Assembly: GCA_020650975.1 (NCBI GenBank)
Contig: JAIPMN010000300.1
Coordinates: 1 to 36,589, forward strand
Length of the DNA: 36,589 nucleotides
From: Apostichopus californicus
Lineage: Eukaryota > Echinodermata > Holothuroidea > Aspidochirotida > Stichopodidae
Direction of reading: 5' to 3'
The notes beneath the pieces were generated by a model that saw nothing but the letters and a program-made list of their open reading frames with translations, was not told the origin of the DNA and did no database searches. Of the stretch, positions 13,301-25,300 are shown in pieces. Within the stretch, counting starts at the first letter, position 1; every line of letters starts with the position of its first letter. Position numbers and translations under genes: made by a program.

Positions 13301-16300
13301 TATCTTGTTCATACAACCTGTCCTCAATACTGCTTGCCCTACTATGATTTTATAAGCGTGTTCTTTTTAACTTTTTTTGGGGGTGGGGTAACATACTGGT
13401 AAATAATTCTTCTTTCACTGCCGTTATTTCTACTCAGGAGTACGTACCTACCATGAACAACAGCTTGGCCAGATCCCTGATGTCTTTTATCCGAATGTTC
13501 CTGGATGATAACTTAGATAAAGCTGATGTCAAGACTCTAAAGACTTGGATAATTGTAAGTAATTTTATGCAACTTTTCAACCAGTGACTTGTTTAATATC
13601 TATTTTGCATTCTCTTTAATAAAGGAAAAACATCTTCATCAAATTTTATTATGAAAAGGAAATATCGTTTTTGGTAATTGTGCACATTTTCAAAGGTATC
13701 CTTGTGTTGCTGTTTTACTTTTATGCAAGTTGGTCAATTGCATTCACCCAGTGCTGATATGCTTATGATCCTCTCACATTTTGATGTTTAAGAGGTGTTT
13801 TCCACATTATTGTATTCATTTTTTTATGTTCTTTTTTAAAGAGAATGCGATTTGGTTAGTAAGATGAAAGAAGTAGGACAAAAAAGAGAAAAGTGATCAT
13901 ACTTACAAAATAACACACATTCAAGCTATAATTATGTAAAGATTGGATTTATGATGTTTTCAAAAATATATATATCAATTGATATATCTCCCTCGCCCTC
14001 TCCGATCAATTGATTATTTCTCCCTCCTCCCCTCCAATCATTTGATAATATCTCCCTCGCCCGCTCCCATCAATTGCTGATTTCTCCCTCGCCCATTTCC
14101 ATCAATTCATGATTTCTCCCTCGCCCATTCCCATCTATTGATGATTACTCCCTAGTCCTTTCCCGGTCAATTCATGATTTCTCCTTCGCCCTCTCCCATA
14201 AATTCATGATTACTCCCTCGCCCGTTCACATCAATTCATGATTTTCTCTCGTCCTCTCCCCTCAATTCATGATTGCACCCAGCCTGTTCCCATCAATTCA
14301 TGATTACTCCCTCCCCCGTTCCCATCAATTGATTATTTCTCCCTCCCCAGTTCCCATCAATTGATTAATTTCTCTCTCGCCCTCTCCCATCAATTCATGA
14401 TTTCTCCCTCACCCGTTCCCATCCATTGATTAATTTCTCCCTCACCTGTTCCCATCGATTCATGATTTCTCCCTCACCTGTTCCCATCGATTGATTATTT
14501 CTCCCTCACCCGTTCCCATAGATTGACTATTTCTCCCTCACCTGTTCCCATCGATTGATTATTTCTCCCTCACCCGTTCCCATAGATTGACTATTTCTCC
14601 CTCACCCGTTCCCATCGATTGATTATTTCTCCCTCGCCCGTTCCCATCAATTCATGATTTCACCCACTCCCATCAATTGATGATTTCTCCTGTACCCGTT
14701 CCTTCATTTCAGTCTACATTCCTATTCTCCTTGGTCTGGTCTGTCGGTTGTACGACAGATAACAATGGCCGGGTCAAGTTTGACACCTTCCTGAGGGATG
14801 TCCTCAACAATAAATCAGAGGATAATCCGTTCCCGGCTCAAGTCGGCAATAAACTAGACGTTCCTCTACCACCGGAGGGTTTGGTCTACGACTACATGTA
14901 CGATGTAAGTTCACTGATTCACTCATTCAATTATTATATACAGACACAGTTTCTGTGTTTCTGTGCTTGGAAGATCCTGCAGTGCATTGATATACATCTT
15001 GTTTGAGTGTGATGTAGATGTAATGACATTGTGAACACATGCATATTGTTTGTTCACATGTAGTAGACAGTAATCTAGGGCTTCAAGTTGCCTCCATTCT
15101 TACTTTGACCTGTAAAAGGTCATTCAGTCATGTTTGCATCATGAAAGAATGATAAGTGGATTCGGTGTACCTGTGGGGAATCACTGTCATTTCTTAAATA
15201 ATATATATGTGTTGAATCGATGACAGGTGTCCCTAGCTTCATTGTCTGTGATGACCATGGCATTGTCTGTGATGACCATGGCATTGTCTGTGATGACCAT
15301 GGCAACTTACTTTGTGAGATGAGCAGCTTCTTGTGCTTACTCCCTAGTTCCTACTGTAGCATCACTTGAGGACATTTAGAAAGTAACTAAATGGTTCCTG
15401 TATGACTAATAAGGTGGTCACTGTACGAATTACCTTGTCAAGAAGAAAAACTTCAAAAGCTTATAAAGTCCCTCTAACGGGGCTGTATCAGTCAAGAATA
15501 TCTCTGCAGACGAGAAGCTCCTATTGTATGAAACTGCAGAGCACAAAAGGATTCTGTCTCCTGCAGCATAGCTGCAGTGATGCTGCAGCCCCTCAGCATG
15601 TGGCTTTTGATATAGTGCTTTACTGTAATAAGTGAGCTACTGTAAGACAATAAATCTGATTTGATCATCAGTTAGTCCCCATGAAGAAGTTTCTAGATCA
15701 CCATTTATGATATCCCATTTGCCATTTGTGTCCTATGCAGCATAGCTGCAGTGATGCTGCAGCCCCCTCAGCATATGGCTTTTGACACAGTGCCTTACTG
15801 TAATTAGTGAGTTACTGTAAGACTACTATTATGATTTGATCATCAGTTAGGCAGAGCTCTAAGTTACAGTCACCATGAAGAAGTTTCTAGACCACCATTT
15901 ATAATATCCCAAGTGCCTTTTCTGTGTCATTTGTGCAGTTCAAAGGTCGTGGGAAGTGGATTCATTGGAATGAAACCATTAAAAATGCTGATATTGGTCA
16001 GGGTCGTAAGGTTCAGGAGATCATCATACCAACCATGGACACCGCACGGTATACATACCTTATGGACATCTGCATCAGGCACAAGAGGTTTGTATTGTCT
16101 AAACTTAGTATTACTCCAGTGTAAAGCATGTCATGCTTTTGTGTTTGGTAAGGTTTAATTTAAGTCACATTATTCTGGTCATTTTATACTTGACTTTCAT
16201 GGTCATTTTCAAATATGTAAAGTAATCATTGACATAGGGTATGTCTATAATGTTATAACACCATAGGTACAGACATATATATGGCATTATATGAGACACT

Positions 16301-19300
16301 TGACTGATCGAAACAAGGATATTTATAATCATCAGAAACTAAGTGGTTTAGTTTTTGTTTGTTTCCCCTTTGGTTTATGAGAATTTAGCTTCATATCTAA
16401 AGTTATCTGTTTAATCATCTTAATAAAAATCACCTCCACTTGTTGTTATTCAGCTCTGGAGTTTAACCCCTTGCCGATGACTTTGCCAAAGTTTGGTCAT
16501 TGTCCTAAAGATTGTTCTTTAATATGTTTTTAGCTTGCAGAGGTATCATGTTTGTTGGACCAATGGGTCCTAAGGAATTTCTCTCATATGTTTTTGCTTG
16601 CAGAGGTATCATGTTTGTTCTCTTATATGTTTTTTTTCTTGCAGAGGTATCATGTTTGTTGGACCAACGGGTACCGGCAAGAGCGTCTACGTGAAAGATA
16701 AATTGATGAACCATCTCTCCAAAGATGACTACCTGCCCCTCTTTGTTAATTTCTCAGCCCAGACAAGTGCCAACCAAACTCAGGTAAAGTGGAACAAACA
16801 ATAATCATGTAGTAACAAAGTGTGGGGTGTGTATATATGATAGGTAACATTTTGGCAGCCAGAGCTGCTTGTATACGTTTAAAATTAACATCAAACGTTA
16901 GCCTCTCACCACATCATTCAATAATATCCATCTTTATATTATTATTGAATATATTCATCCTATGTTGGTTTTCATGTGTCTTTCATAAATCTTTCGTCTT
17001 TCAGGACATAATCATGTCCAAGCTGGACAAGAGACGTAAAGGTGTGTTTGGTCCTCCCATGGGCAAGAGATCCGTCATCTTTGTCGATGATCTCAACATG
17101 CCGGCGAGAGAAGTCTACGGAGCTCAGCCTCCTATTGAACTATTGAGACAGTTCTTTGATCATGAAATATGGTAGGTATCCCACCACCCCCCACCCCTTC
17201 CTGCCACCCCCAGCAAAGTAATCATGTGAATTATTGTTAGCTGACACTCTGTCACCATTGAATTGAGTTCAGCCAATATGTTAGTATCGCTCAAATACTC
17301 ACAATAGCTTATTTGGGGTTTCCTCAAGTATTTTCGCCTCAATTTTTTGTTTGGAATCAATTGTTACACAGATATGAGGGGGTTGTGGTTTTGTGTTCCA
17401 TTTCCTAAGTGGAAATCTAATACAAGGTGACCATGGACTCTTAAAATATTTGAAACGAATCTATCACCATCTACCCTATTTTGAGGAATATTACAAAAAA
17501 ACAAGAAAAATGGGTTTGCAAAATCTTAGTCTATGATTTAATTTTCAGTCATATGAAATGGGTTTTTTATTCAAAGTAGTTTCTTTATATTCTGTAAGAA
17601 AAAGATAAAGACATTGATAAACTGAACAAACTGATTAAGTTTGTGTTTTGACTAGTTTTGTAATTGAACTTTCTCTTTAACTTACTTCAGTAATGAAGGT
17701 TGCTTAAATATGTTAAAAGACACTTTACAGATTAACTCTCTCCATCTCTCTCTCTCTTTAACAGGTATGACAGAAAAGATACCTCCAAGATATCCTTGGT
17801 AGATATTCAATTCTTGGCGGCCATGGGTCCTCCAGGGGGCGGCCGTAACCCCATCACGCCAAGGTTCCTTCGTCATTTCAACGTGATCGGTATTACAGAG
17901 TTCAATGATGAAACAATGCAGAGGATATTCTCGTCCATCGTCAGCTATTACTTCAGGGTGAGATACTTTCCTTGTTAATTCTTTCGATGAATGGAATGAG
18001 TAAGACCATAAGAAAAAATTATTTTACAAATATTTGGATATTCATAGGTCTGTGTTTCTTAATTGCATTTGTAAGACAGCCCTGTGTGGTTATACATTAA
18101 CTATTTTGTATCTGTCATTTTCTGTAATGGTGAATTGGTCACTGAAGCAAATATTCTTCAAGGGTATGATGTAGTTTACTTCAATGCTTCACCATTCCCC
18201 CCTTCCCCCCTTCCCCCCTTCCCCCCCCCACACAAAAGTAGGCTAGACTGCAAGTTTGATTCATATTGGTAGAAATTAATGGCATCAAAAGCTCTTAAAA
18301 ATTGCACCAATCTTGTGACATCAATTCTTTGCACCAAAAATCAGACCACTGTTCCAAATCTCCTGATATTCAGTTGTGGTAACCTTGTCCCAATGGAAGT
18401 TATATTTCCACGTTACTGTCTGTGTTATTACTGTTTACTTTAATTGTTACTGTTATTACTGTTAACTTTAATTTTTACTGTTATTTCTGTTTACTTTAAT
18501 TGTTACTGTTATTACTGTTTACTTTAATTGTTACTGTTATAATTGTTTACTTTAATTTATACTGTTATTACTGTTTACTTTAATTGTTACTGTAATTACT
18601 GTTTACTTTAATTGTTACTGTTATTTCTGTTGACATTTATTGTTACTGTTATCTCTGTTGACATTAATTTACTTGCAGGCCAATGAATTCCCCACAGATG
18701 TCTTTTCCAGTGGTACCATGGTGGTACAGGGTACCTTAGAGGTCTACAAACAGGCCACTGCTAACCTCCTCCCGACACCAGCCAAGTCACATTACACATT
18801 CAATACGAGGGACTTTGCGAGAGTTGTCAACGGTGTTCTCCTGATTACGAAGCCAGCCATTGAGAATAAGAGGACAATTACCAGATTGTGGGTGCATGAG
18901 GTCTACAGGGTATTCTATGACAGACTCATAGATGATAAAGATAGAGATTGGCTGTACAGGTAAGGATCAGAGGGATGTAATCATTGGTAAAACTCTTTGG
19001 GCATTGCTGTATGATCAATGCCAATCAAACTGATAATTTAATGCTTGTTTGCTAACATTCTCTGTGGCACGGCAAAGGTATAGAATGACTCTACAGGTAA
19101 GGGACAGGCTTGATGCAATGTCCCTGTGGTGTTTGGTGATAGGATATAAATTACTGGAAAATTGTCTGAGCATGACTCTATAGGTAAGGATCAAACTTGA
19201 TGCAATGTCCCTGTGGTGTTTGGTGATAGGATGTAAATTACAAAAAAATTGTCTGAGCATGGCTCTATAGTTCAAGGCATTGAAGACTTGCCCCAATACT

Positions 19301-22300
19301 TTCCGTTGCTTGCAAGTGACGTTTTCTGCTTGTCGCTACAAGTATACTGTGCTGTGGGAACTGACTGCAGCTGTATGTACTGACTGTACACTAGTGTCTA
19401 ATTACCGAAGGTAGCAAGCTGTGTGCGTATTTTTGGGATCGATGGTGGTGTCTAACACTTTTGTTACACCTCATTCGAAACTAGGTCAGATTACCGGCAT
19501 TAGACGTTTCTTTTTGCGCGAGTCTTCACACCCTTTAAGGATCAGACTTGATACAATGGCTCTGTGGTGTTTAATGATAATATATTATTACTAAACCAAG
19601 CTTACTACAAACACTTCATCCAAATTAACCACAGTAGCTAAACATATCTACTGTCTATTTCACAGACAGAGCACTTTTTCCATTGCACCAAGTCTGACCC
19701 TCACCTATAATATATATAGTTTTCGATAAAAAACTGAGGTAAAGTGTTTTGCACTTTGATGATGTGAAAAGTTGTATTTGAACTGTTTTTATCACTGTAA
19801 AGTACTTTGATCTTATCCCATATCTGATGTTATGCTGAGTGTGCATGAGGCAGTTAGCTGCTGAGGTGGTTACAAATTATTTTTTTCAATCACAGTCTTT
19901 GCACAATTGTCTTTTACACACAACAAGAAAATTTTCAAACTATTGGTCATGATAATACTGAATTAAAACATGATAAAATGTGATCTTCTTTATTTCTAGT
20001 GTAGCAATCTCCCTCATTTCATAGCATCTTTAGTAAATATATCAAGTAGTTTTAAGTAAAATTCATTCTGTTTTACCTACAGCTTGACCAAGACTTTGGT
20101 GACGGATATTTTCAAAGATACGTTTGATGGGGTGTTTGAGCATTTAGCTGCACCAGGTGAACCTGTCATGGAGGACAATATGAGGTCACTGATGTTTGGG
20201 GACTACATGAACCCTGACCTGGAAGCGAATGATCGGATATACGAAGAGGTCAAATCCGTGGAGGAATTCAACTCTGTGGTAGAGGGCAGTCTGGAGGAGT
20301 ACAATAATACACATAAGAATGCAATGAACCTGGTCATATTCAGGTAAGGAAACATATAAGAGTGCTTTCAACCTGATCACGGTTAGGTTTGAACAGATAG
20401 GTAAAGATCATAAACCAATCTTATTCAACTAATGGAAAATGTTACCCATTATGTTGAGCTGTACATGTAGAAGGTAAACAAAAAGTATCTTGAACCTGCT
20501 CATGATAAGGAGTGTGTGGAAATTGGCGATAAAGCATTTTGAACCAGTCATAATTACCTTTACTTAGTGTATGAAGGTTATTGAAATTCTATTGAACCAG
20601 GTCATGATAAGAGTAGTGTGTGGGGGTTAGTGTCAAAGTACCTTGAACCTGGTCATGGTAAGCGTATGTATGGGGGTTAGTGTCAATTTACCTTGAACCT
20701 GGTCACGGTAAGGGTAGTGTGGCCTAGAAGTCTGGCATGGCCTAGTAGTCAGACATGGCCTAGTAGTCTGGCATGGCCTAGTAGTCTGGCATGGCCTAGT
20801 AGTCTGGCATGGCCTAGTAGTCTGGCATGGACTTTTAGTCAGGCATGGCCCAGTAGTCTACTTTTCTACAATCATTTGATTCCCCAAAAATGTCCAGTTG
20901 TCTTTGTTATTTGTTTCTTTTGTTCCTCTTCCCTAAGGTATGTCCTGGAGCATCTGTCCAAGATCAGTCGTGTCCTGAAACAGCCTGGAGGTAACGCCAT
21001 GCTGGTGGGCGTCGGAGGAAGTGGTAGACAGTCCCTTACAAGACTGGCAACCCACATGTCAGGATTTTCTCTGTTTCAACCGGAGATCTCAAAGAGCTAC
21101 GGAAAGAATGAATGGCGAGAGGATTTGAAGGTGAAGACCTTTGTCACTCTGAGACTTGACTAATATGCACTGGACAAGGAGTCTATGTCAAACAAATAAA
21201 GCCAATCACACAAGCAGCATGTAACTAGAATGCACTTGTGTAATGAGTTTCAAAAGTGACACTGACTTTGACAGCAAAAATTGTTAAAAAAGCAAAAAAA
21301 GTTGTTAAAAAAGCAAAAAAAAAGTTGTTAAAAGAGCAACAAAAGTTGTTAGTCAATTTAAGGATCAAATAGAGAATCATGGTGAGAGAAAAACAGATGT
21401 GTAATTTAAAAACTCCCTTACTCATTCAGCCCCCCCCCCCCAACCACCACTACCATTTTGCCACCATCCCCACCCCCTTTTACCTTCCCAAGTGTTATTC
21501 GAGTTCTTCCCATCAGTAAGTAACATTAACTGCATAGAAGCTGAACTGACGTGGCTTGTCTGTCCAGTTTGGATATTGTGACAGTGTACACTAAGAGAAG
21601 TCTACCAGTCAGTATGTTAAAGCTTGGTGTAAGTTATGTAGGAATAGTTTGATGTATTTGTTAATTTATGTTAAAGCTTGGTGTAAGTTATGTAGGAATA
21701 GTTTGATGTATTTGTTAATTTATGCGTGTGAGACATGAACAATGATACACCTCATGTTTTAAGTTTGTCAAGATTCAGTGGCAAGAATCAAAAGTATAAG
21801 ACAGCTGGAATCTGAACAAGATTTTGTTCAAGATACTTTTTATGAAAAAGTCACTCAGGAAAGAACCTGGGCACGAAAACCAAACTACCGAACGGCTGAT
21901 CCGCTCTCAACCCCAGTCCCCTTGCATCAGGACTGAGACTGTGTGATCATCGTCGGGTTTGTATCACCATTCCCCTCGAAAGGGAACAGATACTACACAT
22001 GATCTTAGCCAAAAGATCCTGACAAGGCGTCAGCAATGAGATATCATGATGACTCATTGAGGAGAACACAGTAGAATACATAGCTGCAGCCTAAGTAAGA
22101 ACAGTGTTTGGTTTGGTTATATCAAGAACATAATGTGGTTTGCTTATATCAAAACTAGTGCAATCAGGATATACTGAAAAGAATTATGAACAAAGGCACA
22201 TTAATGGAATATCTCAACTCACACACACATTATCATTTACTTCAATGCTTACAGCTCTAACATTTTGGTCTGTTTGGTTTGATGCAATAACTATCAGTTG

Positions 22301-25300
22301 AATATTCATGTCATGTTTTATTCATTGTTTCCGTAGCAACTGATGAAGACTGCAGGTGCTGAGGGTAAACCCACAGTGTTCCTGATAACAGACACCCAAA
22401 TAAAGGAGGAATCATTCCTGGAAGATATAGATAATCTGTTAAACACAGGAGAGGTGCCCAACCTCTATGCTGTGGATGAGAAACAAGAAATTATGGAGGT
22501 AAAAGATGGATTCATGAACTGGCATGAACTGGCAGAATATGAAAACAATTGTAAAAACTGCTGAATATGTTGTTTTGTATCCATGCAAAAAGTAAACTGA
22601 TATAAAATTGCTCAAAAATCATCAGAGAAGGGTTAGTGTTGTAAATGGTATTAGCCATCAAACAGTAGACTTACAATTGTTTATCATATGGAAAGTATAT
22701 TTGTCTTAGTAACAGAGTGGTGGCCTCTTCACTGATTATCAATCACAGGTGAATCACTTGTTTTACTCTATATAGTTGATCCATTGTTTCAAATTGATTG
22801 GTTAATATGAAGGAAATACTTTTAATACAATTAGTACCTTTGTTTTATGATGAAGTTTTTATATCTCACATTAACAAAGATTATTTACATCACCAGAACC
22901 ATGCAATCCCTTAGTACGTGTTTGACGTTATCAATAATTACCTTCTAGCATTTTTCTGTGGCAAAATCTGCAATTCTTAATCTATTTCCTTAATTGCTCT
23001 GTGAATATTAAAAGACCATTACATCATATATAAATTTGAAGTTTTTATATCTCACATTAACAAGATTATTTACATCACCAGAAACATACAATCCCTTGGT
23101 ACGTGTTTGACGTTATCAATAATTACCTTCTAGCATTTTTCTGTGGCAAAATCTGCAGTTCTTAATCTAAATCCTTAATTGCTCTGTGGATATTAAAAGA
23201 CCATTACATCATGCACTGCTTAAAGTGGCCATGACACGAAAATTTCAAAGTCCTATATTTTTGGGATCCATCAAAGAATGTTCTCTAGAACATGTATCAA
23301 CCAATCTGCCAGTTTAAAACTTGATNNNNNNNNNNTTAATTTATTAAATCTTATTCATTCTTGGTTTTGCACAGGCTGTACGACCAGTGGCCCAAGCTGG
23401 TGACAAAAATGCAGACTTCAGTCCCTTGGCACTCTTTGCCTTTTTCGTGAGCCGTTGCAGGGAGAACCTCCATGTGATCATCGCATTCTCACCGATTGGT
23501 GAAGCCTTCAGGAACAGACTTCGGCAATTCCCATCACTGATCAACTGCTGTACCATCGATTGGTTCCAGGTAAAACAGATATCTATTGGAAAAAAACAGC
23601 AGAACTTTACCTTTTCTCTTTGTGTGTTTCAATGCTCACAAGACTCAAGAATAGAAAATCCAAGTTTAATACAACGTAATATTTCAAAGCTTGCTGCTTA
23701 GAACAAGATTTTAATTTATTCAGATGTTAGTAAATGTAAATTGTTTATAGTTTAAATGGTCAAAATGTATCAATCTATCAGGGTGTTTGTCATATAGAAT
23801 GACCCCCCCCCCCCCCCTCTCCGCCCAACCTCACACTTCCTCTTAACCCAGAAAATCTTCAAGGTAACTTTTCCAACTGTTCGAAGATGCGCATGGTGTA
23901 TGCAATAGGTACACTTAAGGCTCATTTATAATGAAATATTATTCCATAAGGTAACCATACATAATGAAAAAAATGTTTCTCTTTGCTCAGGCTTGGCCAG
24001 AAGATGCTCTTGAAAGGGTTGCATTTAAGTTTCTGGAGACAGTTGAGATGGAGGAGAAAGAGAGAGTTGATGTTGTTGACATCTGTAAACACTTCCATAC
24101 CAGTGCGAGAGCTCTTTCAGAAAGGTAAGCGCAGCCCTCGATAACATTTGATTTATTTGTAAACAGTTCTTTAATAGTAACAGAGCTCTTTCAGGCAATT
24201 ATAAAAATGCAAGTTTAGATTAATTACAATGTAACTAAGAATAGAAAGTAAACATGAGAATGAAAGATGAACCTCTTTAGTAAAGTGATTCTCATGTAAG
24301 CATACACATTTAGCACTCTGTAGACATTGAGTGGTAATTTCTGAGACCATCATCTTGAAGTAGTCAATTTTGGGTTTGATTCATGCACAGGTTCTCTGAA
24401 GAGCTGAGTCGACATAATTACGTGACTCCGACCTCGTACCTGGAGTTGATCTCAGCGTTCAAGAATCTTCTGACAAAGAAACGTGACGAGACTTACAAAG
24501 CCAAGAAGAGATACATGGTCGGTCTGGAGAAACTGGCCTTTGCCGAGAGTCAGGTCGGACAGATGCAGGTAGAACTGAAGGAACTACAGCCCCAACTAGT
24601 GGTGGCAGCAGAGGAGAATGACAAAATGATGAAGGTAATTGTGTAGGGTCGATCCTATGCGTGGGGAATATGCTAGACATATATATGCAAGAGCATGGAA
24701 GCAGGAAAGATTTAGAGTTTAAGTGATCTTTTGGTATTATTGGCATGAAGAATAAAATGGGTTCAAAGGAGAAACAATGCTCATCTTAAAGGAGAACTGT
24801 CATGATAGGGTTCTTAAGAAAATGTGAAACTAGTTAAAACTGTTTTAAGCAGATATTTGAATGTATCACTCTGCTTAGTTTGAGTACGTTTGTTTCCTTT
24901 CCTGTTGTTTTCTTTCCCTTTCCTGTCTAAATCAGTATCTCAAATTTACAGTATTAGACATCAGTCACACTGTTGAGAGTTTACCCAGTATGTTGACAGC
25001 TTTCTTCCAATCATTTCTTTAATCTTCTCCCCTTTAAGGTGATCGAGAAAGAATCGGTGGAGGTGGAAGCTACCAGTAAGAACGTGAGGAGGGATGAGGC
25101 AGCCGCCAATGTGCAGGCCGCAGAGGCCCAGAGTTTAAAGGACGAATGTGAGAATGAACTAGCAGAGGCTATTCCTGCTCTAGAAGGAGCCCTGGCTGCC
25201 CTTGATACACTCAAGGTTTGTATCTACTCTCTCAATAGTTTGTACCCCACACAACAAGATGAGCTGGAATTAGATAAACTATACCACTTAAGGGATTAAT

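Noticed and set aside
13976..14712. CRISPR-like direct repeats
   Set aside because: No unique spacers; contiguous 32-bp units in a eukaryotic intron are a minisatellite.
16512..16694. Open frame containing two P-loop-like starts
   Set aside because: It arises from the acceptor triplication; the frame shifts before the true P-loop exon.
20693..21163. 156-codon open frame with AWPSSL repeats
   Set aside because: The 5' part is the intronic 18-bp repeat translated; only 20938-21130 is exon.
21984..22015. Functional U2 snRNA gene
   Set aside because: Only the 5' domain matches; the rest of U2, including a clear Sm site and 3' stem-loops, is not recognisable.
24107..24194. Exon 28 end GAGCTCTTTCAG repeated once in intron 28
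   Set aside because: A single 12-base match without a donor copy; could be chance, so not counted with the exon-seeded repeats.
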